From Bordetella parapertussis (GTDB taxonomy: Bacteria; Pseudomonadota; Gammaproteobacteria; Burkholderiales; Burkholderiaceae_B), in assembly GCA_945868195.1 (NCBI GenBank), contig CAMBLP010000032.1, positions 1-16,853 on the forward strand: 16,853 nt of DNA, given 5' to 3'. How positions within the stretch are numbered: the stretch's first letter is position 1; every line of letters starts with the position of its first letter. Both the position numbers and the translations under genes were made by a program. The notes under the pieces are model-generated. The model did not search any database. It was given only the letters and a program-made list of their open reading frames with translations, and was not told where the DNA came from. Below are positions 7,913 through 14,350 of the stretch, piece after piece.

Positions 7913-8698
7913 GTGAGGGCGTTTTCTTTTTGCACGCTTTTCTTTTTGTTTGTCGCGCAAATCGCCTGGGCACAAACACCGACTGTTTCAGAGGCTACTC
8001 AAGCCAAGCGACAGTCGAGCTACGAATTGATGTCGCCAGCTACGCGCGCGATGCAGGACGACGAGACGCTCAACCCTGCGACATTCTGGGTGCTCGACGG
8101 ACAGACATTGTGGAGTGCGCCAGCAGGAAAAAAAAATGTTTCGTGCGCGCAATGCCATGGTGATGCCTCATCCTCGATGAAAGGTGTGGCGACGAGCTTT
8201 CCTAAGGTCGTTCATCACCAGCTATTGAGTCTCGAAGGGCAGATCAATATGTGCCGCGAGACCAAGCAGCAAGCTTCGCCGCTCGCGATGGAGAGCAAGC
8301 CCTTGTTGTCTTTGGCGACGTTCATTGGTCACGCCTCCAAAGGGATGCCCATCACGGTGGAGCGTTCGCCTCGCAACGCGCAAGACCTCGACGCCGGACA
8401 ACGACTCTATGAGCAACGAATCGGGCAGCTCAACTTGTCCTGCGCCCAATGTCATTCGGAGCGTGCGGGACTCATGCTTGGAGGCAACCTGATTCCTCAA
8501 GCGCATCCTACCGGATACCCGATTTACCGACTTGAATGGCAAACTGTGGGTTCACTGCAGCGCAGATTGCGCAACTGTATGACAGGTGTACGCGCCGAGC
8601 CTTACCCCCTGGGTTCTAAAGAGCTGACACAGCTTGAGCTGTTTCTGATGTGGCGTGCACGCGGCATGCCGCTTGAGACGCCTGGCGTAAGACCCTAG
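7913..8698 (+). CDS. soxA: SoxA, dihaem c-type cytochrome of the SoxXA complex
   Basis: A 261-residue secreted cytochrome. The signal peptide is MRAFSFCTLFFLFVAQIAWA, cut before QTPT. Two haem sites are seen: C78AQC81H and C177AQC180H. C222 in the motif RLRNCMTGVRAEP (218-230) matches the SoxA cysteine that ligates the active haem as a persulfide, and C114 (NMCRE) matches a conserved cysteine of the N-terminal half. With SoxX it catalyses attachment of a sulfur substrate to SoxY. The start is GTG at 7913, four bases after the soxZ stop; no in-frame ATG exists before residue 40, so GTG is needed to keep the signal peptide. It is the last gene of the operon: soxB does not follow and a convergent phosphatase gene ends 8 bases on. 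Confidence 0.93.
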   Translation: MRAFSFCTLFFLFVAQIAWAQTPTVSEATQAKRQSSYELMSPATRAMQDDETLNPATFWVLDGQTLWSAPAGKKNVSCAQCHGDASSSMKGVATSFPKVVHHQLLSLEGQINMCRETKQQASPLAMESKPLLSLATFIGHASKGMPITVERSPRNAQDLDAGQRLYEQRIGQLNLSCAQCHSERAGLMLGGNLIPQAHPTGYPIYRLEWQTVGSLQRRLRNCMTGVRAEPYPLGSKELTQLELFLMWRARGMPLETPGVRP

Positions 8699-8706
8699 AT
8701 CCGTCT

Positions 8707-9321
8707 CTAGCCGCCAGAGAGGCTGTGATGGTCTTCTGCAAGTCCAGTGCCCTGCAAATGGACGGTGCAGTTCACCAACTCAGCGCGGTGAGGCGCCTCG
8801 GCGCTGATAGACGTGAAGGCGGTATTGCCGATACGCTCAGGGATCGTATGCTCGCCGAGTACGATATTATTTTCGAGCAACGCGCGAATCACTAGACCAT
8901 GACAGACCACAATAAGCGGACCCTCTAGAGAGGCTCTCAATTGAGCGGCATAAGCGAGAGCTTCTGTGACCCTCTGATGGAAGGCCTCCATCGATTCGCC
9001 GTTAGGAGGCGCCTCGATCATTTCCATCGCGTTAAAACTCAAGGAGTCGTGGGGTCGCCCTCTCAAGTCTCCGAAGTTGCGCTCCCAAAGCAGTGAGGTG
9101 CTGATCGGGGTGAGACCGGTACTGTTTCCAATGGCTTGTGCGGTTTGCCAGGCGCGTGGCATATCGCTTGCGAGGATGGCTGCAGGCTTGAGCGCGCGAA
9201 TGCGTTGAGCGACGCGTTCGGCTTGTGCATGCCCTCGGGGTGCGAGCGGTGTATCCGCAGGTTGAATGGTGCGTGCTGCGTTGAGCAGTGTTTCGCCGTG
9301 GCGGATCAGGATAATCGACAT
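8707..9321 (-). CDS. Histidine phosphatase family protein (phosphoglycerate-mutase-like)
   Basis: A 204-residue cytoplasmic phosphatase of the branch-1 histidine phosphatase family. The catalytic phosphohistidine is H8 in LIRHGET (5-11), with R56 (SDMPRAWQTA), the acid E80 and the second histidine H141 in VVCHGLVIR (138-146). The frame continues upstream to 9402, but the ATG at 9321 is chosen: it starts MSIILIRHGE directly before the motif and has a strong AAGGGAG ribosome-binding site. It is the last gene of a minus-strand run after the M23 peptidase (31-base gap). The substrate cannot be deduced; cobalamin-pathway, sugar-phosphate or general phosphatase roles are all possible. Confidence 0.88.
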   Translation of the reverse strand: MSIILIRHGETLLNAARTIQPADTPLAPRGHAQAERVAQRIRALKPAAILASDMPRAWQTAQAIGNSTGLTPISTSLLWERNFGDLRGRPHDSLSFNAMEMIEAPPNGESMEAFHQRVTEALAYAAQLRASLEGPLIVVCHGLVIRALLENNIVLGEHTIPERIGNTAFTSISAEAPHRAELVNCTVHLQGTGLAEDHHSLSGG

Positions 9322-9352
9322 AGTGCTCCCTTTGAGCCGGTCTTGTAGTGGT

Positions 9353-10249
9353 TTAAGGCGTGAACATACCGATAAAAATAGCCGGATCGACCCGTACATC
9401 ATTCAGGCTGACATTCCAGTGTAAATGTGCCCCCGTGACGCGACCTGTCGCACCGACCTGTCCTAGGACTTGACCGCGTGCGATGGACTCCCCGGGTTTG
9501 ACATCGATGACGGAGAGGTGGCAGAACATACTGATCATCCCTTGACCGTGATCGATAAAAACGGTTTTACCATTAAAAAAATAATCTCCGACCAAAATGA
9601 CACGACCTGCGGCGGGGGCTTGAATGGGGGTACCTGTCGGGACGGCGAAATCGAGTCCAGAATGGGGCGCACGTGGCTGATCATTAAAAAATCGTTTGAG
9701 ACCAAAGGGACTCGACAAAGGACCTTTAACAGGACGGTCCAGCAGTAGATTGCTCGGCAATCGTGCGCTGAATTGCTGATAGGCATCGTCTTGAAGTTTT
9801 TTCTCACGCTCAAATCTCGCCAGGTCCTCTGGACTGAGGTCGACGTGCTTGTTTGTTTTGAGTTTGATGCGTTGTTCACGATATTTTTTGTCACGAATCG
9901 CAAATGTTTGGGTGGTTTTTTTTCCACCGAGCGTGATCTCGAGTACTTGCGGCTCAAGCGCCGCAGTCAGAGGAATCCCCACAAGCGCGACCCATTGGCC
10001 TGCATCTGTTTGGGTGACGAGCACGGGTTTGTTTTGATAGCGCGCAGTAGGTGCCTTGTCTTGTCTTTTAGGCGCTCCGGCAATCTCAATGACGGCAACC
10101 CCACCGGGGACAGGCTGATGTAGAGTCTTGAGTTGCGCTGCCGTGTAAGGCGCTGCATTCGTTGGAGCAGATGTGATGAGTATAGCGAGTGTCATGAGCG
10201 CGAAAAAAAGACTCCGCGCGTAATATTGAGAGAGGTGAGAAAGATTCAA
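9353..10249 (-). CDS. Secreted M23 family metallopeptidase (LytM domain)
   Basis: A 298-residue envelope protein. Residues 10-33 form a signal peptide (LFFALMTLAILITSAPTNAA). A beta-rich region (about 35-130) carries the segment IEIAGAPKRQDKAPTARYQN, followed by the C-terminal LytM domain. All zinc and catalytic residues are kept: H196xxxD200 (HSGLD), H244 (CHLS) and H275-x-H277 (HLHW). It should therefore be an active peptidoglycan endopeptidase, not a degenerate activator. The start is TTG at 10249, overlapping the dsbB stop as TTGA; the next ATG (residue 19) would cut the signal peptide in half. Its position behind dsbB suggests co-expression of envelope functions. Confidence 0.87.
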   Translation of the reverse strand: MNLSHLSQYYARSLFFALMTLAILITSAPTNAAPYTAAQLKTLHQPVPGGVAVIEIAGAPKRQDKAPTARYQNKPVLVTQTDAGQWVALVGIPLTAALEPQVLEITLGGKKTTQTFAIRDKKYREQRIKLKTNKHVDLSPEDLARFEREKKLQDDAYQQFSARLPSNLLLDRPVKGPLSSPFGLKRFFNDQPRAPHSGLDFAVPTGTPIQAPAAGRVILVGDYFFNGKTVFIDHGQGMISMFCHLSVIDVKPGESIARGQVLGQVGATGRVTGAHLHWNVSLNDVRVDPAIFIGMFTP

Positions 10250-10842
10250 AACCCAAACTTCCAGAGATATTCGGTCGGGTTATCTGGGCAGGAACCAAAC
10301 TGACAGACCATGAGCGCGCTGATGAGGTTGGCGAGGGTAATGAGAAAAAAGAGCCCCATCAAGATGATGGCAATACGCGCATTTGCTTGAGGACGATTGG
10401 AGAGTTGTACGCGAGGCGTCGAGAGTTGATTTCTATCGATGCATAGCATCACGGCGCAAAATACCAGCATCATGACAAAAGAAACAAAGGCCCAGGTATA
10501 AAAGTGCAAGCCAAAAAGCGTTGAGCCGTAGCCGGTGTCACCGGGCTCGATGTGCAAGAGGACCTGGCGCACGGAGGCCATCGCCCCTCCAAGCGTGGAG
10601 GCGAGGATGATGGCATAGTGCACGGCAGAGGGGCCAAAGCGAACGTTGAGCATCATGCCGATACCGGCCAGGGTGAGGGCGATGCGCTGGAGCTGACAGA
10701 GCGGGCAGGGCAATTCGTTAAAAATGATCTGCCAGTAAAACGCCATCAGCAGCGAAGCGCAAACGCCTACCAAGGCGAGGGCGTTGAACCAGAAAGAGAT
10801 CCCTTGGCCGGTTGCACTTTGCGTGCGACTTGAATAGTCCAT
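10246..10842 (-). CDS. dsbB: DsbB-family disulfide bond formation membrane protein, non-canonical cysteine layout
   Basis: A 198-residue four-helix membrane protein. The first periplasmic loop holds the quinone-linked redox pair C46-PL-C49 in ELPCPLCQLQR, the DsbB hallmark. The second periplasmic loop (about 97-112, HIEPGDTGYGSTLFGL) has no cysteines, unlike E. coli DsbB, which uses C104 and C130 there. A second pair, C180 and C185, sits instead in the tail after helix 4. The ATG at 10842 is chosen over an upstream one (10896) because GAGG lies 6 bases before it. It starts 8 bases after the DUF5993 stop and its stop overlaps the TTG of the M23 gene. Such DsbB relatives occur in Burkholderiales; the DsbA partner is not in the window. 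Confidence 0.86.
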   Translation of the reverse strand: MDYSSRTQSATGQGISFWFNALALVGVCASLLMAFYWQIIFNELPCPLCQLQRIALTLAGIGMMLNVRFGPSAVHYAIILASTLGGAMASVRQVLLHIEPGDTGYGSTLFGLHFYTWAFVSFVMMLVFCAVMLCIDRNQLSTPRVQLSNRPQANARIAIILMGLFFLITLANLISALMVCQFGSCPDNPTEYLWKFGF

Positions 10843-10850
10843 GACCGACC

Positions 10851-11009
10851 TCAGAAAGAAAGATTGAGTTTGTCTGTCATGTGGAACTGCAGCCACACCA
10901 GAAAGATGATAAAGGTCACACCCCAGCCAATGATGGCAGGTATTCTCTCGCCTCGCATTGTGAGGACGATTGCGACGAGTGCAGTTAAAAAAGGCAGCAT
11001 CATGATCAT
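10851..11009 (-). CDS. Small membrane protein, DUF5993 family
   Basis: A 52-residue protein beginning MIMMLPFLTALVAIVLTMRG and ending MTDKLNLSF. It has two hydrophobic segments (about 3-17 and 24-40) separated by the basic turn RGER. The short length, the H-x-TDxLNLSF tail and the place just before dsbB match DUF5993, a family I know as a frequent dsbB neighbour; its function is unknown. ATG codons at 11009, 11003 and 11000 are all possible starts; an AGGA lies about 11 bases before the first. The stop TGA is embedded in the dsbB ribosome-binding site (TGAGG), which suggests coupling. It may assist DsbB assembly or quinone access (inference). Confidence 0.8.
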   Translation of the reverse strand: MIMMLPFLTALVAIVLTMRGERIPAIIGWGVTFIIFLVWLQFHMTDKLNLSF

Positions 11010-11086
11010 GGGTGTCGCATCCTAGTAGGGCTGTGCGTAAAGCAAGCGAAACAAGCTTAACATTGTGCGGCGGCTTGCAAGATGAC

Positions 11087-11121
11087 GAAGCGCAGCTCAG
11101 TCAAACAGCCAGCTGCGCTTC
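11087..11121 (-). terminator. Perfect 11-bp stem-loop at the 3' end of the MOSC gene
   Basis: GAAGCGCAGCT (11087-11097) and AGCTGCGCTTC (11111-11121) are exact reverse complements around a 13-base loop. The stem starts inside the last codons of the minus-strand MOSC gene and reaches past its stop at 11101. No T-run follows on either strand, so it is not a textbook intrinsic terminator; it may end transcription imperfectly or protect the 3' end of the mRNA. Confidence 0.5.
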
Positions 11122-11961
11122 AAAGGGTTGACCGACGCGGATCATTTGTCCTTCACCCGTTAAAACAATGCCATTCATACCGAAACAGATCGCATCGTGC
11201 ATCTGAGATAAGCGGCGGTAGGCGGCAAGTGTTTCCATGACTTCGGGCGAACTTGTCGCGGTATAGGGGTCGATATTAGGGATGGGGCAGCGTCCACAGG
11301 GTTTAACCAGTTTGAGGTCGATCAGTCCACTCGTGGTATGGAGCATCATGTTGGCGAGCTCGTCCTCGGCGTGCGCGTCTAGACCTTCGAGCACGAGATT
11401 AGGCCGAAAGCGCAACATATCAACCGGGTCATGCCCGTGTTCCATGAGTCGCTCATTCAGCACCTCTAATGCGTGTTGCGTCACAACGAGAAGCGCAAAG
11501 CCATCGCTGAACATATTATGTGCCACGATGTCACCGGTCCATTCTCTCTGGGAGATCCGGCTTGACGTTGGGGAAAACCGAATCAAGCGATATTGTTTGC
11601 CTGGTACAGCTAAAAAAGCATCGAGCCATGCCGCGACTTCGTCTCCCATATCGTCGCCGATCAGGGTGTCACGCCAAACAGTGACTTGTCTGGAGGCGCC
11701 AGCGGTACTCAGTGCGATCCTGACCTCTGCATGTTCGGGAGCGCTCAGATATAAGGCGTCTGCCGTCAGTCTGGGCGAGATCCAGACCATGTGCGGAATC
11801 TGGCGCTGGGTGACAAACGCACCATCCTGGTCGACAATCATCCACTCACGGTCATAGGAAAGCCCCGTGTTGTATAGGATGGCTTCCGAGACTTCGATAC
11901 CCGCACAAGACTTCACTGGGTATATATACATCTGGCTGATGACGCCAGTACAGTCTGCCAT
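11101..11961 (-). CDS. MOSC domain protein (YcbX / mARC type)
   Basis: A 286-residue protein with an N-terminal MOSC_N beta-barrel (about 5-125; IYPVKSCAGIEV at 13-24 is its signature) and a C-terminal MOSC domain. The family binds sulfur-type molybdenum cofactor and reduces N-hydroxylated compounds; the cofactor cysteine is in CGRCPIPNIDP (222-232), most likely C225 by comparison with mARC. The domain ends near 280 and the C-terminal ferredoxin domain of E. coli YcbX is missing, so a separate electron donor is needed. The start ATG at 11961 has AGGAAG upstream. It is divergent from yajQ (70 bases). The molybdenum theme recalls the hydroxylase at 4492, but the two are far apart and in different transcription units. 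Confidence 0.87.
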   Translation of the reverse strand: MADCTGVISQMYIYPVKSCAGIEVSEAILYNTGLSYDREWMIVDQDGAFVTQRQIPHMVWISPRLTADALYLSAPEHAEVRIALSTAGASRQVTVWRDTLIGDDMGDEVAAWLDAFLAVPGKQYRLIRFSPTSSRISQREWTGDIVAHNMFSDGFALLVVTQHALEVLNERLMEHGHDPVDMLRFRPNLVLEGLDAHAEDELANMMLHTTSGLIDLKLVKPCGRCPIPNIDPYTATSSPEVMETLAAYRRLSQMHDAICFGMNGIVLTGEGQMIRVGQPFEAQLAV

Positions 11962-12031
11962 GCTGGTCTTCCTGCGTATCTGTGGTCGTTGTATTCTAAA
12001 ATGAACTTCTTACTTCTGTCAGGATTTCGTT

Positions 12032-12514
12032 ATGCCTTCTTTTGATGTGGTTTCTGAAGTCGATAAACATGAGTTGACCAACGCCGTGGATCAAGCCAAT
12101 CGTGAGCTCTCGACCCGTTTTGATTTCAAGGGGACGGACGCTAAATTTGAGCTTGAGGGCTTTGTCGTGACCCAGGTCGCCTCGAGTGCCTTTCAACTCA
12201 AGCAGATGCTGGATATTTTGCGCAGTCGCCTGAGCGCGCGCGGGATCGATATTCGCTCGATGGATGTCGCGGACCCCCTAGAAAACTTGGGAGGCGCACG
12301 TCAAAAAATTACGATCAAGCAGGGTATAGAACAGCCAATCTCTAAAAAACTGATTGCGGCCATGAAAGAGGCCAAACTCAAGGTTGAGTCGCAAATCACA
12401 GGTGAAAAATTACGTGTCACAGGTAAAAAACGCGATGACCTCCAAGAAGCCATCGCATTGCTGAAAAAAGCGGATGTCCCGCTGCCGCTTCAGTTCAATA
12501 ATTTTCGGGATTAA
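12032..12514 (+). CDS. yajQ: YajQ family nucleotide / cyclic di-GMP binding protein
   Basis: A 160-residue cytoplasmic protein matching YajQ from end to end: PSFDVVSEVDKHELTNAVDQ (2-21), STRFDFKGTDA (27-37), the central IRSMDVADPLENLGGAR, KQGIEQPISKKLI and the C-terminal TGKKRDDLQEAIALLK. It folds as two RNA-recognition-like domains; Xanthomonas homologues bind cyclic di-GMP and act with a LysR-type regulator, but this is not shown for all members. CAGGAT lies before the ATG. TAAAAT at 11997-12002 in the 70-base upstream gap could be a -10 box without a clear -35. Its stop interlocks with that of the convergent flavin reductase gene. Confidence 0.95.
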   Translation: MPSFDVVSEVDKHELTNAVDQANRELSTRFDFKGTDAKFELEGFVVTQVASSAFQLKQMLDILRSRLSARGIDIRSMDVADPLENLGGARQKITIKQGIEQPISKKLIAAMKEAKLKVESQITGEKLRVTGKKRDDLQEAIALLKKADVPLPLQFNNFRD

Positions 12515-13623
12515 CGTCCACCTGTTTTTGCATCACCAAACAGCGTGGTCAAACCGCGAGGCTGTGAACGCCAGTATTGCTTGGGTGCCTGAATCGAGGC
12601 ACCCAATTCGGCTGCAGCGTGCCAGGGCCAACGCGGGTCATACAACATACCGCGTGCCAGTGCGACCATATCGGCCTCTCCGTTGGCGATGATGTCCTCG
12701 GCCTCTTTGGCCTCGGTGATCAGCCCCACCGTCATCGTGGGTAACCCCGTTCCTTTTTTGATCGTCGTGGCCAAAGGCACCTGATATTTGGGGCCTAAAG
12801 GAATTTTTTGCTGGTGAGCAACGCCGCCGCTCGACACATCGATAAAGTCGCAGCCGCGCGCCTTCAAAATATTGCAAAACTCAACGCTTTCTTCTGGGGT
12901 CCAGCCACCCTCAGCCCAGTCTGTCGCGGAGATGCGGATCCCTAGGCTTGTTGTTTTTGGGGTGATGGCACGGACTGCATCGAATACCTCGAGCGGAAAG
13001 CGCATGCGGTTGGCCAGCGAGCCACCGTACTCGTCCGTTCGCTGGTTGGCGATCGGAGATAAAAACTGGTGCAAGAGATAACCGTGCGCACCGTGTAATT
13101 CGATCCCATCGAAACCGATCCGAAGGGCGCGTTGGGCAGAGTCGACAAACGCCTCGCGAATACGGGCCAGACCTGCTTGATCAAGCGCCAGTGGAGGAGT
13201 TTCTGTGGGCAGCTGTGGAATGGCGGAGGGGCCGACCGATTGCCAGCCTCCGTCCTTGAGCGAAATCAGTTGGCCACCTTCCCAGGGGCGGGCGCTAGAG
13301 CCCTTGCGACCCGCGTGCGCCAGCTGAATCATGATGGGCATGGATGCGTATTGCCGCACTGCGTCAATCGTCTTTTTAAGAGCGGCTTCTGTTTCGTCAG
13401 AGTACAAACCCACGCAGCCGTGCGTAATACGGCCGATGTCTTCGACTGCCGTGGCTTCGATAATGAGCAGACCAGCACCTGACAAGGCCATGTGTCCGAG
13501 GTGGATCGTGTGCCAGTCGGTGGTTTTGCCCTCTTGCGCAGAGTATTGGCACATCGGGGCGATCACGATGCGATTGGCCAGTTCAAGAGGACCGATATTG
13601 GTAGGCGTAAACAGCTGACTCAT
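12511..13623 (-). CDS. Old-yellow-enzyme family NADH:flavin oxidoreductase, YqjM type
   Basis: A 370-residue TIM-barrel FMN enzyme that reduces activated C=C bonds with NAD(P)H. It belongs to the thermophilic-like/YqjM class: C25 and Y27 in APMCQYSA (23-30) match the redox-tuning C26 and Y28 of YqjM. The substrate-binding pair is H177 and H180 in HGAHGYLLHQFLSP (177-190), followed by RTDEYGGSLANR. The C-terminal FMN-phosphate region is MVALARGMLYDPRWPW. ATG 13623 (MSQLFTPTNIG) is preferred over an ATG 12 codons upstream because it gives the usual N-terminus and has AGGA about 9 bases before it. The convergent yajQ shares the TTAA at 12511-12514. The alkyltransferase gene ends 39 bases upstream on the same strand and may be co-transcribed. 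Confidence 0.93.
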   Translation of the reverse strand: MSQLFTPTNIGPLELANRIVIAPMCQYSAQEGKTTDWHTIHLGHMALSGAGLLIIEATAVEDIGRITHGCVGLYSDETEAALKKTIDAVRQYASMPIMIQLAHAGRKGSSARPWEGGQLISLKDGGWQSVGPSAIPQLPTETPPLALDQAGLARIREAFVDSAQRALRIGFDGIELHGAHGYLLHQFLSPIANQRTDEYGGSLANRMRFPLEVFDAVRAITPKTTSLGIRISATDWAEGGWTPEESVEFCNILKARGCDFIDVSSGGVAHQQKIPLGPKYQVPLATTIKKGTGLPTMTVGLITEAKEAEDIIANGEADMVALARGMLYDPRWPWHAAAELGASIQAPKQYWRSQPRGLTTLFGDAKTGGR

Positions 13624-13662
13624 GTGTCTGTGTCCTAGTTTTTGTGAAATTGTGGCCAAATG

Positions 13663-14199
13663 CTAACGGGCGGCGTTCGAGTCTGCAAGTTGGCGGGTTT
13701 CCCAGGCAAGCATCTGCGCTTTTCGCTCGGCCCCCCAGCGGTATTGGCCGGATTCGCCCGACGCACGAATCACGCGGTGGCAGGGCACGACATAGGCGAG
13801 CTGATTCGCGGCTAGGGCGGTACCGACCGCGCGTGCGGCACCGGGATGACCGAGCGCCTCGGCGAGTTCGCCATAGGTGCGGACCTGTCCCAAGGGGATC
13901 TCTTGCAGTCCTCGCCAGACCTTGAGCTGGAAAGGGCTGCCGTTTAATACGAGCTTAAGTCTGGCAGCAGGCTTGCCAGACAGCTCTTGCTGAAAAGCCT
14001 GTTCAAGCAGCTCGCGCGCGTGCGTATCGGCACGCTGTAACGAACAACCCGGATACTGTTGTGCCAAGATTTCCCCGGCCTCAGGATCGTCGGCTTGCAG
14101 CAGATGTAACATCAAGATACCTTGCGCGTTCCAGCCAATCAGTCCCGGACCGAAAGGCGTCGGCGCTTGACCATAGTGAATCGTGGCGACTGTAGGCAT
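13663..14199 (-). CDS. ogt: Methylated-DNA--protein-cysteine S-methyltransferase (O6-alkylguanine repair)
   Basis: A 178-residue suicide repair enzyme that moves the alkyl group of O6-methylguanine to its own cysteine, C140 in VPCHRVI (138-144). The helix-turn-helix region AARAVGTALAANQ (121-133) carries the arginine finger R123, and QVRTYGELAEALG (105-117) is also typical. No Ada-type regulatory N-domain or zinc cysteines are present, so it is the constitutive Ogt type. The frame stays open for 106 more codons upstream, crossing the otnK start; ATG 14199 (MPTVATIHYG) gives the right domain size. GAGG lies 12 bases upstream, which is rather far. Divergent otnK starts 151 bases away. Confidence 0.9.
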   Translation of the reverse strand: MPTVATIHYGQAPTPFGPGLIGWNAQGILMLHLLQADDPEAGEILAQQYPGCSLQRADTHARELLEQAFQQELSGKPAARLKLVLNGSPFQLKVWRGLQEIPLGQVRTYGELAEALGHPGAARAVGTALAANQLAYVVPCHRVIRASGESGQYRWGAERKAQMLAWETRQLADSNAAR

Positions 14200-14229
14200 G
14201 ATGACCGAAGCCTCTATAAAAAAAGGGCT

Positions 14230-14246
14230 AACCCATGAATCGGGTT
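14230..14246. repeat. Inverted repeat AACCC-N7-GGGTT between ogt and otnK
   Basis: Two 5-base complementary arms flank a 7-base centre in the 151-base divergent region. It lies just upstream of ogt (31 bases from its ATG) and 54 bases before the otnK -10 box, so it could serve either gene as a protein-binding site. It is short enough to be chance. Confidence 0.25.
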
Positions 14247-14299
14247 CCATGGCAGTGTAGTAGGTCTGGCCTCCAAGCGAAACCCTCGTTGCGCAGGCA

Positions 14300-14329
14300 T
14301 ATAATTTAACGACCAACCAGATGGTTTGG
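14300..14329 (+). promoter_or_regulatory. otnK promoter -10 box with a candidate operator at the start point
   Basis: A perfect TATAAT at 14300-14305 lies 45 bases before the otnK ATG. No TTGACA-like box is found 16-18 bases upstream, which suggests an activator-dependent or weak promoter. The near-palindrome CCAACCAGATGGTTTGG (14313-14329) begins where transcription should start (about 14312), the usual place for a repressor operator in sugar-acid operons. The regulator gene is not in the window. Confidence 0.5.
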
Positions 14330-14350
14330 CGATCTTCGGATGGATCAATC

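Noticed and set aside
4028..8698. Calling the locus a standard thiosulfate-oxidising sox operon
   Set aside because: soxB and soxCD are not present and the SoxY arm is not canonical, so the standard pathway cannot be claimed from this window.
8705..8721. CTCT...AGAG repeat between soxA and the phosphatase gene as a terminator
   Set aside because: The arms are only four bases, there is no T-run, and it lies inside the phosphatase 3' end.
9322..9402. 27-codon N-terminal extension of the histidine phosphatase
   Set aside because: It would run into the M23 gene's 3' end, while ATG 9321 has a strong ribosome-binding site and leads straight into the RHG motif.
11282..11857. 191-codon plus-strand open frame opposite the MOSC gene
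   Set aside because: Serine-rich and low in information, fully antisense to a gene with clear MOSC motifs.
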